Of a DNA stretch of 64,000 bases, positions 1-7,862 are shown piece by piece; within the stretch, counting starts at the first letter, position 1; the number at the start of each line of letters is the position of its first letter. The notes beneath the pieces are model-generated. The model was not told the origin of the DNA, did not search any database, and saw nothing but the letters and a program-made list of their open reading frames with translations. Origin of the DNA: Streptomyces mutabilis (GTDB taxonomy: Bacteria > Actinomycetota > Actinomycetes > Streptomycetales > Streptomycetaceae); assembly GCF_014649815.1 (NCBI RefSeq), contig NZ_BMTT01000007.1:1-64000 (forward strand), written 5' to 3'. The position numbers and the translations under genes are program-made.

Positions 1-27
1 CGCCGCCGAACAATTTTTGCGAGGAGA

Positions 28-56
28 CCCCGCACCGGGAACGGTGCGGGGTTTTC
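28..56 (+). terminator. Rho-independent terminator
   Basis: CCCCGCACCG and CGGTGCGGGG form a perfect 10-bp stem with a 4-base loop, followed by TTTT. It terminates whatever transcript enters from outside the window; bases 1-27 show no recognisable gene. Confidence 0.85.
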
Positions 57-74
57 TGCGTTTAGGGTCCTTGT

Positions 75-722
75 ATGCGCTACGACCTGGTTATCTTCGA
101 CAATGACGGCGTCCTCGTCGACAGCGAGCCGATTTCGAATCGACTCCTGGCCGGCTACCTGACCGAGCTGGGGCACCCGACGTCGTACGAGGACTCGCTG
201 CGGGACTACATGGGCGCCGCGATGCACCGGGTGCATGACCTCGTACTGGAGCGGACCGGGCGAAAGCTGCCCGAGAACTTCGACGACGTGTTCCACCGGC
301 GGGTCTTCGCCGCCTTCGCGGAGCACCTGGAGGCTGTGCCCGGGGTGGTCGGCCTGCTGGAGAAGCTCGCGGTGGACGGAGTGCCGTACTGCGTGGCGTC
401 TTCCGGGAGTCACGAGCGGATTCGGGTGGGGCATCGGAAGACCGGGCTGGACCGGTGGTTCGAGGACGAGCGGATCTTCAGCTCTCAGGACGTGGGACGG
501 GGGAAGCCCGCCCCGGACCTGTTCCTGTACGCGGCCGAGCGGATGGGGGTCGCGCCCGAGCGGTGTGTCGTGGTGGAGGACAGTCCGCTGGGCGTCCGGG
601 CGGCTGTCGCGGCCGGGATGGACGTGTACGGGTTCACGGCGATGACGCCGGCCGGAAAGCTGGCCGGGGCAACGCGGCTCTTCCGGGACATGGGGGAGTT
701 GGCGGGGTCGCTGACCTCCTGA
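75..722 (+). CDS. HAD-superfamily phosphatase, beta-phosphoglucomutase-like
   Basis: A 215-residue haloacid dehalogenase-like hydrolase. Motif I is DNDGVLVDSE near the N-terminus, with the first Asp as nucleophile. A helical cap follows, then the SSG motif II region (ASSGSHERI), the motif III lysine in GRGKPAPD, and the acidic motif IV in VVVEDSPLGV. This order and length match subclass IA sugar-phosphate or phosphoglycolate phosphatases, which are cytoplasmic. The substrate cannot be read from sequence. The gene starts just after a strong terminator with only a weak AGGG upstream, so it is probably monocistronic. Confidence 0.85.
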   Translation: MRYDLVIFDNDGVLVDSEPISNRLLAGYLTELGHPTSYEDSLRDYMGAAMHRVHDLVLERTGRKLPENFDDVFHRRVFAAFAEHLEAVPGVVGLLEKLAVDGVPYCVASSGSHERIRVGHRKTGLDRWFEDERIFSSQDVGRGKPAPDLFLYAAERMGVAPERCVVVEDSPLGVRAAVAAGMDVYGFTAMTPAGKLAGATRLFRDMGELAGSLTS

Positions 723-757
723 CCGGAAAGGCTGAGCAGAGTTCGTCTCTGGCTGGA

Positions 758-773
758 CCTACCCACGGGTAGG
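758..773. promoter_or_regulatory. 16-bp palindrome, possible operator
   Basis: CCTACCC and GGGTAGG flank a 2-base centre. It lies between the HAD gene and the MFS remnant, about 22 bp before the remnant's ATG, so it may be the operator of the lost transporter gene. The cognate regulator is unknown. Confidence 0.35.
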
Positions 774-795
774 CGGGATCTCTACGCTCGCCGCC

Positions 796-1180
796 ATGAC
801 GGATGTGCTGCGGCGCGGCAGGGTCTCGTTGGCGTTCGGCTTCTTCGGCCGGCGGGTTCGCCGTGGTGGCGGCGGGGGCGCCCGGGGCGTGGGTGGGGAT
901 GCCCGGGTTCACGTTGCTGGCGCTGGGGTCGTGCGTGCTGGTGCCGCAGACGTTCGCGGCTGCGGGGCGGTTGGCGGAGGAACGGGCGTCCGTCCGGGGG
1001 CGTTCGACGCGGCGGTGGCGCGGCTCAATGTGTTCAACTACGTCGGTTTCCCGATCGGTTCGCCGTTGGTGGGGGCGCTCGGGGACGCCTGGAGCTATCG
1101 CGGGGCGATGCTCGTGCCGGTGGTGTTGGTGCTGGTGACGGTCGTGTACGCCGGGTCGTTCGAATCTCAACCGGACCGAT
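796..1180 (+). pseudogene. Major facilitator superfamily transporter remnant, frame-broken
   Basis: No single frame codes here, but consecutive stretches do. Membrane-like segments FAVVAAGAPGAWVGMPGF and LLALGSCVLVPQTFAAAG lie in one frame (about 850-970). NVFNYVGFPIGSPLVGALG and AMLVPVVLVLVTVVYAG lie in another (about 1027-1160). The second part, with its GxPxGxPLVGALGD pattern, is typical of the C-terminal half of drug-efflux MFS proteins. Intact members have about 400 residues and 12-14 helices, while only 3-4 helices survive here. The end runs into the acuC start. I read it as a decaying fragment; a sequencing frameshift would not restore the missing N-terminal half. Confidence 0.6.
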
Positions 1181-1192
1181 ACGGTGACGGGC

Positions 1193-2365
1193 ATGAGCGG
1201 CCGCGCACAACTGATGTGGGACGAGGCAGTAACGGGCTACGACTTCGGGCCGGAGCATCCCATGGATCCGGTCCGGCTTGCCCTGACGCGAAGTCTGGTC
1301 GGTGCCTTGGGGCTCGACCGTGAGGTGGACGTCGTCGCGGCGCGGGCGGCCGGGGAGTCGACGCTGCGGCTCGTGCACCGGGAGGACTACATCGACGCGG
1401 TGAAGGCGGCGTCGGCCGATCCGGGCGCGGCTGATGTGTCGTACGGGCTCGGGACGGTGGACGATCCCGCCTTCGCGGGGATGCACGAGGTCTCCTCACT
1501 GATCGCCGGGCAGTCGGTGGGGGCGGCGGAGGCGGTGTGGCGCGGGGACGCGCTGCACGCGGTGAACTTCGCGGGCGGACTGCACCACGCGATGCCGGGG
1601 GCGGCGTCGGGGTTCTGCGTGTACAACGACGCGGCGCTGGCGATCGCGCGGCTGCTGGAGCTGGGGGCGGAGCGGGTCGCGTACGTGGACGTGGACGTGC
1701 ATCACGGGGACGGGGTGCAGGCGGCGTTCTGGGAGGACCCGCGGGTGCTGACGGTGTCGCTGCACGAGCATCCGCGGACGCTGTTCCCGCAGACCGGCTG
1801 GCCGGAGGAGACGGGAGCGGACTGCGCGGAGGGGTCGGCGGTGAACGTCGCGCTGCCGGCGGGGACCGGGGACGCGGGATGGGTGCGGGCGTTCCACGCG
1901 GTGGTGCCGGAGGTGCTCGCGGACTTCCGGCCGCAGGTGCTGGTGACGCAGCACGGGGCGGACACGCACTTCGAGGATCCGTTGGCGCATCTGGCGGTGT
2001 CGTTGGACGCGCAGCGGGCGGTGCAGGTGGCGTGTCATGAGCTGGCGCACGAGTACGCCGGGGGGCGGTGGGTGGCGCTCGGGGGAGGCGGCTACGCCGT
2101 GGTGGATGTGGTGCCGCGGTCGTGGGCGCATCTGGTGGGGATCGCGGCGGGGCGGCCGGTGGCCCCGGAGACGGTGATTCCGGAGGGGTGGCGGCAGCAG
2201 GTGTTCGCGCGGACGCGGCAGCTGGGGCCGATACGGATGACTGATGGGCGGTGGCCGGTGGGGTGGGCGCCGTGGGATGCGGGGTACGACCCTGCGGATC
2301 GGTTGGATCAGGCGGTGGTGGCGGCTCGGCGGGCGGTGTTTCCGTTGCGGGGGCTGTTGGCTTGA
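1193..2365 (+). CDS. acuC: AcuC/class I histone-deacetylase-like protein
   Basis: A 390-residue deacetylase of the arginase-deacetylase fold, related to AcuC, which in Bacillus deacetylates acetyl-CoA synthetase. Visible family features are the active-site pair in GGLHHAMP, the Zn-binding YVDVDVHHGDG, the second Asp ligand context in TQHGADTHF, and the glycine-rich ALGGGGY near the C-terminus. ATG at 1193 is preferred; an in-frame GTG at 1184 is possible. It probably acts on acetylated cytoplasmic proteins. The start overlaps the decayed MFS fragment, so its own promoter must lie inside that remnant. Confidence 0.85.
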   Translation: MSGRAQLMWDEAVTGYDFGPEHPMDPVRLALTRSLVGALGLDREVDVVAARAAGESTLRLVHREDYIDAVKAASADPGAADVSYGLGTVDDPAFAGMHEVSSLIAGQSVGAAEAVWRGDALHAVNFAGGLHHAMPGAASGFCVYNDAALAIARLLELGAERVAYVDVDVHHGDGVQAAFWEDPRVLTVSLHEHPRTLFPQTGWPEETGADCAEGSAVNVALPAGTGDAGWVRAFHAVVPEVLADFRPQVLVTQHGADTHFEDPLAHLAVSLDAQRAVQVACHELAHEYAGGRWVALGGGGYAVVDVVPRSWAHLVGIAAGRPVAPETVIPEGWRQQVFARTRQLGPIRMTDGRWPVGWAPWDAGYDPADRLDQAVVAARRAVFPLRGLLA

Positions 2366-2574
2366 CGGTGGAGCATCGGTGACTCGGCGTTGGTGCCGGC
2401 CGGGGTTTGGTCTCGCAGCCCGGCGTGGCGGGGTGCCGCTGCGCCCACCCGTGCCGCCCCAGCGGCACGACTGCCCGCAGCTGGAGCGAGGTCGCGCGGG
2501 ACCGTTACGCCGACCGTGGGTAGATTGCCGCGTTTCCCGCCCAGGGGGTGGGGTGGCCCGGCAGCATCGAGACT

Positions 2575-3390
2575 GTGCTGACCCGTCGAGCTCTTCGGGC
2601 TCATCTACTGGACGCTCGTCTTGCCGGGGTCGTGGCGACTTCCCGGGAGGTGAGCCTGCGGAGCTACCGGTTGTTCGCGGCGCGGGATCCGCGGGTGCTG
2701 ATCGGGATCGATCCGGAGCGGAACTGGGGGCACCGGGACCTGCTCGGGCTGATGGCGGAGAGGTGCGGCGTTTCGGCCGATCCGCGTAACACGTCGGGGC
2801 AGGACGTGATCGACCCGGACCGGACGCTGGCGGCGCTGGACGCGTTCGCCGGCCGGCTCGCCGTCGTCGCTCAGCGTCGCGGGCCGGTGCTCCTCGGCAC
2901 CGGCCACCCGCACCGGCTGCTCGGTTTCTACGTCGCCTTGGCCGAGGCCCTGTCGGCGGCGGGATGTGCTGTCCTCACCCCGGCGCAGGGTCGCTGTGTC
3001 GACATAACGACCCGGTTCGGTCTACGCACGCACAAGGTCGACTACGTCCGGGGAGTCGCGTTGGTGCGGGAACCCGGCGCCGGACGCGCCCGTGGTGAGC
3101 CCGGCGCGCACACGCATTCGCCGCTCCCGGTTCGTACCGCGCTGGCGGCCGCTGCCGAGGCCGGCGGGCCGCTTCCCGAGCTGGTGATCGGGGACCACGG
3201 ATGGGTCTGCGGAGCAGGTCAGCTGGGGTTCGAGGCGATCGGGCCCGCCGATACGGACGATCCCGCGCTCTTCGTGGGAGAGGCGGAGGGGATCGTGTCC
3301 GTCGCCGTTCCGCTTGATGACGCTGTGCGGTCTGAGTACTACCGGCCGCTTACCCGCTACGTACTCAATCGGGCGTGTCTGTCACGGTAG
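2575..3390 (+). CDS. Putative phosphatase, conserved in Streptomyces
   Basis: A 271-residue protein of a family usually annotated simply as phosphatase in Streptomyces. It starts LTRRALRAHL and contains GTGHPHRLLGFY and VIGDHGWVCGAGQLGF, a glycine-rich pattern resembling a nucleotide- or phosphate-binding site, but no catalytic motif that I can assign with confidence. It has no signal peptide or membrane helix. GTG at 2575 gives the conserved-looking N-terminus; an in-frame GTG at 2548 is an alternative, and neither has a convincing ribosome binding site. It lies upstream of the bdtA-like regulator with about 130 bp between them. Confidence 0.65.
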   Translation: MLTRRALRAHLLDARLAGVVATSREVSLRSYRLFAARDPRVLIGIDPERNWGHRDLLGLMAERCGVSADPRNTSGQDVIDPDRTLAALDAFAGRLAVVAQRRGPVLLGTGHPHRLLGFYVALAEALSAAGCAVLTPAQGRCVDITTRFGLRTHKVDYVRGVALVREPGAGRARGEPGAHTHSPLPVRTALAAAAEAGGPLPELVIGDHGWVCGAGQLGFEAIGPADTDDPALFVGEAEGIVSVAVPLDDAVRSEYYRPLTRYVLNRACLSR

Positions 3391-3519
3391 GGAAGCGATG
3401 GGTGCACCTCTTCCCCATTCGCATCACCCGCCCCTACATTGGGGAGTGAGCACGCAGCGACGAAGAGTCACCGGAAGGGGAAGCCGGTGGCCGTCGAGTG
3501 CGGAAGGTTCAGGTGTGTC

Positions 3520-3732
3520 ATGGCTGCAGCTGGCGAAAGGCCTCTGAACGAGGTTCAGTTCCTTACCGTGGCGGAGGTCGCCTCGGTGATGCGCGTGTCC
3601 AAGATGACCGTGTACCGGTTGGTGCACAGCGGTCATCTGCCCGCGATCCGGGTGGGACGGTCGTTCCGCGTCCCGGAGCAAGCGGTTCACGAGTACCTCC
3701 GGGAGAGTTACGTGGGGGTGGAAACGGCCTGA
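3520..3732 (+). CDS. bdtA: BldC-like small DNA-binding protein (BdtA-type)
   Basis: A 70-residue winged-helix protein of the MerR/excisionase type. FLTVAEVASVMRVSKMTVYR is the helix-turn-helix and HSGHLPAIRVGRSFRV is the wing, as in BldC. Most of the protein is the DNA-binding domain itself. Position and sequence match S. coelicolor bdtA, reported as a target of the developmental repressor BldD. I do not see a clean BldD palindrome in the 130 bp upstream. The ATG at 3520 removes an upstream in-frame extension that has no coding character. Confidence 0.8.
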   Translation: MAAAGERPLNEVQFLTVAEVASVMRVSKMTVYRLVHSGHLPAIRVGRSFRVPEQAVHEYLRESYVGVETA

Positions 3733-3841
3733 CGACCTCGATTACGAGTCTCAGCGCTCGGGCGGGTAGGCTGGCCCCTCGTAGGTCGTGTGGGCCCATG
3801 GCGCCCAACAACCGAGTGATGAGAAGTGAGCGAGGGTAGTC

Positions 3842-3940
3842 GTGGGCTCTGTTATCAAGAAGCGGCGCAAGCGGATGGCCAAGAAGAAGCACCGCAAGCT
3901 GCTGAAGCGCACGCGCGTTCAGCGTCGCAACAAGAAGTAG
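3842..3940 (+). CDS. Small basic ribosomal protein, bS22/AURKAIP1-COX24 type
   Basis: A 32-codon gene too short for routine ORF calling. It starts at GTG and reads [12 protein letters not shown] at the N-terminus and ends RVQRRNKK; about half the residues are Lys or Arg. This matches the actinobacterial AURKAIP1/COX24-domain protein, identified in mycobacterial ribosome structures as bS22, a small-subunit protein near the decoding site. The surrounding intergenic spacers and the strong terminator just downstream make it a single-gene transcript. Confidence 0.9.
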   Translation: MGSVIKKRRKRMAKKKHRKLLKRTRVQRRNKK

Positions 3941-3964
3941 GCGACGCTGCGCCGTCAGCGTGGT

Positions 3965-4000
3965 CTGTGGCCCCCCACCGCAACCGGTGGGGGGCCACAG
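3965..4000 (+). terminator. Strong hairpin terminator after the bS22-type gene
   Basis: A 16-bp perfect stem (CTGTGGCCCCCCACCG with its complement) and a 4-base CAAC loop lie 25 bp past the stop codon. No U-tract follows, as is usual in Streptomyces. Confidence 0.85.
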
Positions 4001-4164
4001 TCGTTCCGGGGCCCGGAACGACAGCCGCACCGGGCCGGGAGCAGGCACGAATTCTTGTCACTCGCCGCGTCCGTCGGTCATCACAGCGCAACGCCGACCG
4101 GCTAAGTTGGCCCGCAGGTGGGGAACCGGCAGGTACGCAGCAGGGTGGAAGGAAGGCGCTGATC

Positions 4165-5226
4165 TTGGGCAAGGTCGTGCTCGTGACCGGGGTGGCCCGC
4201 CAGCTGGGCGGCCGGTTCGTCCGTCGCATCCAGCGTGATCCCGACGTGGACCGGGTCGTCGGCGTGGACGCCGTCGCGCCGGAGCACCATCTGGGCGGTG
4301 CGGAGTTCGTCCAGGCCGACATCCGGCAGTCGGCGATCGGGCGCATCCTCGCGGAGACGGGTGCCGACACCGTCGTCCACCTGGACGTCACGGGCACCCC
4401 GCTGGGCAGCGGCAGCCGGACGTCGGTCAAGGAGACCAACGTCATCGGCACGATGCAGTTGCTCGGCGCCTGCCAGAAGTCACCGGCCGTGCAGCGGCTG
4501 GTGGTGAAGTCCAGTACGAACGTCTACGGGTCCGCGCCGCGCGACCCGGCCGTCTGCACGGAGACCACCGCGCCCAAGTCCCTGCCCAGCGGCGGCTTCG
4601 CCAAGGACGCGGTCGAGGTCGAGGGGTATGTGCGGGGCTTCGCCCGTCGCCGTCCCGACGTCGCCGTGACCGTCCTGCGGTTCGCCAACATCCTGGGTCC
4701 GGCCGCGGACACACCGCTCGCCTCGTACTTCGGGCTGCCGGTGCTGCCGACGGTGTTCGGCTACGACCCGCGGCTCCAGTTCGTGCACGAGGACGACGTG
4801 ATCGAGGTGCTGCGGATCTCCTCGCACGAGCCGCGGCGGGGCACGTTGAACAGCGGCACCTTCAACATCGCGGGCGACGGTGTCCTGACGCTGTCGCAGT
4901 GCTCGCGCCGGCTGGGCCGCCCCACGGTGCCGTTGCTGCTGCCGGCGGTCACCTGGGCGGGCTCGCTCGTGCGTACGCTGGGGATGACGGACTTCTCCCC
5001 CGAGCAGATCCGGCTGCTCACCCACGGGCGGGTGGTGGACACCACGCAGATGCGCGAGACCCTGGGGTTCCGGCCGAAGTACTCGACGGCCGGGACGTTC
5101 GCGGACTTCGCGCGCGGCCGCGGTACGGGTCTGCTGCCGCCCGAGGCCCTCGCGGGGGCCGTCGACCGGATCGCGGAGTTGTCCCTGCGGGGCAGCGGCC
5201 ACCTCCCGACGCAGAGCGCCAACTGA
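4165..5226 (+). CDS. NAD-dependent epimerase/dehydratase, extended SDR
   Basis: A 353-residue extended short-chain dehydrogenase. The N-terminal Rossmann motif is VLVTGVARQLGG, followed by GVDAVAP at the cofactor-binding strand and VHLDV. The position of the YxxxK catalytic motif is not clear. The UDP-sugar epimerase-like C-terminal part includes FVHEDDVIEVL. The start is TTG at 4165, chosen because GGAAGGAAGG lies 7-18 bp upstream; the reading frame continues open far upstream without coding character. It sits 14 bp before the acyltransferase gene, with which it forms an operon and probably works in envelope lipid or glycan metabolism. Confidence 0.85.
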   Translation: MGKVVLVTGVARQLGGRFVRRIQRDPDVDRVVGVDAVAPEHHLGGAEFVQADIRQSAIGRILAETGADTVVHLDVTGTPLGSGSRTSVKETNVIGTMQLLGACQKSPAVQRLVVKSSTNVYGSAPRDPAVCTETTAPKSLPSGGFAKDAVEVEGYVRGFARRRPDVAVTVLRFANILGPAADTPLASYFGLPVLPTVFGYDPRLQFVHEDDVIEVLRISSHEPRRGTLNSGTFNIAGDGVLTLSQCSRRLGRPTVPLLLPAVTWAGSLVRTLGMTDFSPEQIRLLTHGRVVDTTQMRETLGFRPKYSTAGTFADFARGRGTGLLPPEALAGAVDRIAELSLRGSGHLPTQSAN

Positions 5227-5240
5227 GGAGCGCATCAACG

Positions 5241-6314
5241 ATGGCGGACGCCAAGGTCATTCCGTTCGACGACGACAGGTCGCGGGGGAGCGGCGGCAGC
5301 GGCGGGAACGCGGCCCGGCGCCGCGGCGCGGGGAGCCGGCGCAAGGGCTCGGCTGAGTCCGTGCCCGTACGGGAGGTGCAGCCGTTGCCGGTGCGGGGTG
5401 CCGCCGGGGACGACGGTGCCACGACGCCGGAGCCGCAGGGGTCGCCCGGGGCGCGGCCGGACGACGCGGCGGACGGTGGTCTGGAGCGCCGTATCGCGGG
5501 CGGTCTGGCCTTCCTGCGCCGCCGTCTCACCGGTGACTACGAGGTCGACGACTTCGGCTACGACGCCGAGCTCACCGACCAGGTGCTGATGTCCATGCTC
5601 CGCCCGGTGTACGAGAAGTACTTCCGGGTCGAGGTGAAGGGCGTGGAGAACATCCCCGCCGAGGGCGGGGCGCTGATCGTCGCGAACCACTCGGGGACGC
5701 TGCCACTGGACGGCCTGATGATGCAGGTCGCCGTGCACGATCACCATCCGGCCGACCGGCACCTGCGGCTGCTGGCGGCGGACCTGGTGTTCGTGCTGCC
5801 GGTGGTCAACGAGCTGGCCCGCAAGCTGGGCCACACGTTGGCCTGTGCGGAGGACGCCGAGCGGCTGCTGGCCCAGGGTGAGCTGGTCGGGGTGATGCCG
5901 GAGGGCTTCAAGGGCATCGGGAAGCCGTTCAGCGAGCGTTACAAGCTCCAGCGTTTCGGGCGCGGCGGCTTCGTGTCGACGGCGCTCAGGCAGGGTGCGC
6001 CGATCATTCCGTGCTCGATCGTGGGCGCGGAGGAGATCTACCCGATGATCGGCAACGCGAAGACGCTGGCGCGACTGCTGGGTTTCCCGTACTTCCCGCT
6101 GACGCCGACGTTCCCGTGGCTGGGGCCGCTGGGTGCGGTGCCGTTGCCGACGAAGTGGACGATCCAGTTCGGCGAGCCGATCCCGACGGACGGCTATCCG
6201 CCGGAGGCGGCCGAGGACCCGATGCTGATGTTCAACCTGACCGACCAGGTGCGGGAGCAGATCCAGCACACGCTCTACAAGTTGCTGGTGCAGCGGCGGT
6301 CGGTGTTCTTCTGA
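5241..6314 (+). CDS. Lysophospholipid acyltransferase family protein (PlsC-like)
   Basis: A 357-residue protein. Residues 1 to about 85 are a disordered Gly/Arg/Ala-rich tail, followed by a PlsC-like acyltransferase domain. Block I is IVANHSGTLPLDG, where His and Asp are separated by six residues rather than the usual four. Block III is VMPEGFKGIGKPF, and IIPCSIVGAEEIYP forms the later conserved region. The family transfers an acyl group from acyl-CoA or acyl-ACP to a lysophosphatidic acid-like acceptor at the membrane inner face. GAGGAG lies 10 bp before the ATG. It is co-transcribed with the upstream epimerase gene. Confidence 0.85.
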   Translation: MADAKVIPFDDDRSRGSGGSGGNAARRRGAGSRRKGSAESVPVREVQPLPVRGAAGDDGATTPEPQGSPGARPDDAADGGLERRIAGGLAFLRRRLTGDYEVDDFGYDAELTDQVLMSMLRPVYEKYFRVEVKGVENIPAEGGALIVANHSGTLPLDGLMMQVAVHDHHPADRHLRLLAADLVFVLPVVNELARKLGHTLACAEDAERLLAQGELVGVMPEGFKGIGKPFSERYKLQRFGRGGFVSTALRQGAPIIPCSIVGAEEIYPMIGNAKTLARLLGFPYFPLTPTFPWLGPLGAVPLPTKWTIQFGEPIPTDGYPPEAAEDPMLMFNLTDQVREQIQHTLYKLLVQRRSVFF

Positions 6315-6353
6315 CCCGTGGTGTTCTTCTGACTGACCTGTGAGCGGCGCTGC

Positions 6354-6382
6354 GTGGGGGTGCCGCGAGGGCACCCCCACGT
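6354..6382. terminator. Bidirectional terminator between acyltransferase and rsbN
   Basis: CGTGGGGGTGCC and GGCACCCCCACG form a perfect 12-bp stem with a GCGAG loop between convergent genes. Confidence 0.8.
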
Positions 6383-6384
6383 GT

Positions 6385-7629
6385 TCACTCCGTGTCGTCC
6401 GCCTCGATGCCCAGGCCGGGCAGGAGGCCCGGGAGGAGGGGCGGGAGGGTGACGTCCGGTTCCACGGGCGGGGTGTTGTTGCCCGTGGAGGGAGCGGCGG
6501 GGCTGCTGTCCTTCGGCGGGTCGAGCAGGCCGCCCGTACCGCCGCCGAGCAGGCCGTCCTCCTCCTGGCCGGAGTCGGTGGACTCGCTGGGCCGGCCGCT
6601 GCCCGAGCGTCCGCTTCCCGAGGTGCCGTCGTCGCCGGTGCTCGGCGTCGACGAGTGCCCGGAGCCGGGGGCGTCGCTGGTCGCCGACCCGGAACTGCCC
6701 GGACTGCCGTGGTCCGTGCCGCCGGGCTTCTGCTCCGGCGACTGCGGAAGCATGGACTGCAGCGGCGCCACGTCGTTCTCTATGGCGTCGAAGACCGACG
6801 ACACCTGCTCGCTGACGTCCCCGAGCTGCACGGGCAGCCGATCGCGCAGGGCTCCCCAGGTGTCCCGGTGGGAGCGGGAGAAGGTGGAGAGGGCCTGCAT
6901 GGGGGCCAGGGAGTCGGGGTCGCGGGCGTAGACGGCGCTGAGCAGCCGGTGGCCTTCGGAGGCGTCGTGCTGCATGCCGGACAGCGCGCGGCGGATCTCG
7001 CCGAGGGACTCGTGGTCGAGGGGCCCGCTGCGACCGCGCTCCATCAGCCGGCGTGCTTCGTTCAGCCGGGTGGACGCCAGGTCCAGGTAGGCCCGGCCGC
7101 GCTCGTCGTCCCCGTCGGCGAGGCCGAGGCGGAAGTCCTCTATGCCGCGCTTGAGGCCGTAGAGCGAGTCGCCGGGCAGGGCGTCCGAACTGGCCGCGGC
7201 GACTCCGCCGAAGGCTCCGGCGGCCACGCTCACGCTCAGCCCGCCCGCGGTGAGGCCCTTGGCCAGCCGCGAGCGCGGCCGGAACCTCTTCAGCGGGGCC
7301 GCCCGGTGGGTGCCGCGCGCCCGGCGCTGCTCGGGTACCGCGGGATCCGTCGCCCCGCCGCCCGCGGTGCCCTCCTGGAGCATGGCCTCGAACGCGGCCA
7401 CCAGCTGGGCCCGCTGGACGACCTTGACCTCCGGATCAAGCTCGGGCCGGGGCAGTGTCTCCAGGCCGTTGGCAAGGGTCAACAGACGACCCTGCTCGGT
7501 CGGTTCCCCGGCGGCCCCGGCGGCTGCCGGTCCTCCGGACTGCTCGGCCGCCGCCCCGGGATCGGACTGCTCCTCCAGAGCCTGGGCGAAGGCGTTCGCC
7601 CGCCGGTGTGCCGATACGTTCGCGATCAC
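6385..7629 (-). CDS. rsbN: RsbN-type anti-sigma factor of BldN (DUF5667 domain)
   Basis: A 414-residue single-pass membrane protein. The cytoplasmic N-terminal part starts VIANVSAHRRANAFAQALEE, the form I recall for RsbN. A hydrophobic segment near residue 140 (GLTAGGLSVSVAAGAFGG) is followed by an extracellular domain with LPGDSLYGLKRG, the DUF5667 signature, and a long Ser/Gly/Pro-rich tail. RsbN binds and inhibits the ECF sigma factor BldN during aerial-hypha formation. GTG at 7629 is chosen because GAGGAGG lies 8 bp upstream; the GTG three codons earlier overlaps that site. It is transcribed away from bldN in the same direction, 233 bp downstream of it. Confidence 0.85.
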   Translation of the reverse strand: MIANVSAHRRANAFAQALEEQSDPGAAAEQSGGPAAAGAAGEPTEQGRLLTLANGLETLPRPELDPEVKVVQRAQLVAAFEAMLQEGTAGGGATDPAVPEQRRARGTHRAAPLKRFRPRSRLAKGLTAGGLSVSVAAGAFGGVAAASSDALPGDSLYGLKRGIEDFRLGLADGDDERGRAYLDLASTRLNEARRLMERGRSGPLDHESLGEIRRALSGMQHDASEGHRLLSAVYARDPDSLAPMQALSTFSRSHRDTWGALRDRLPVQLGDVSEQVSSVFDAIENDVAPLQSMLPQSPEQKPGGTDHGSPGSSGSATSDAPGSGHSSTPSTGDDGTSGSGRSGSGRPSESTDSGQEEDGLLGGGTGGLLDPPKDSSPAAPSTGNNTPPVEPDVTLPPLLPGLLPGLGIEADDTE

Positions 7630-7759
7630 TGGCGGCACCTCCTCTCGTCATGACGGTCGACTCCCCAGGGGGTCCTGAGGGTTGCACACCCTGATCGGAA
7701 CCACCCGATCGTGTGATCGGAGTAGGCCGGAGTGTGACCACAGGGAGCCTGCATCCCGC

Positions 7760-7788
7760 ACAACGAGCGGCGCGGCACTTGGGTTACG
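7760..7788 (-). promoter_or_regulatory. Putative BldN-dependent promoter of rsbN
   Basis: On the minus strand CGTAAC (7788-7783) and CGTTGT (7765-7760) are separated by 17 bp. This resembles the -35/-10 pattern described for sigma-BldN promoters. Transcription would start about 125 bp before rsbN, giving negative feedback on BldN. Confidence 0.5.
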
Positions 7789-7862
7789 CACGGTGGATGA
7801 TCGGACCGCTGTCTCAACAGACTCTCACCGGTGGTGATGTGAGGAACGCGCAGGGTGAGGGC

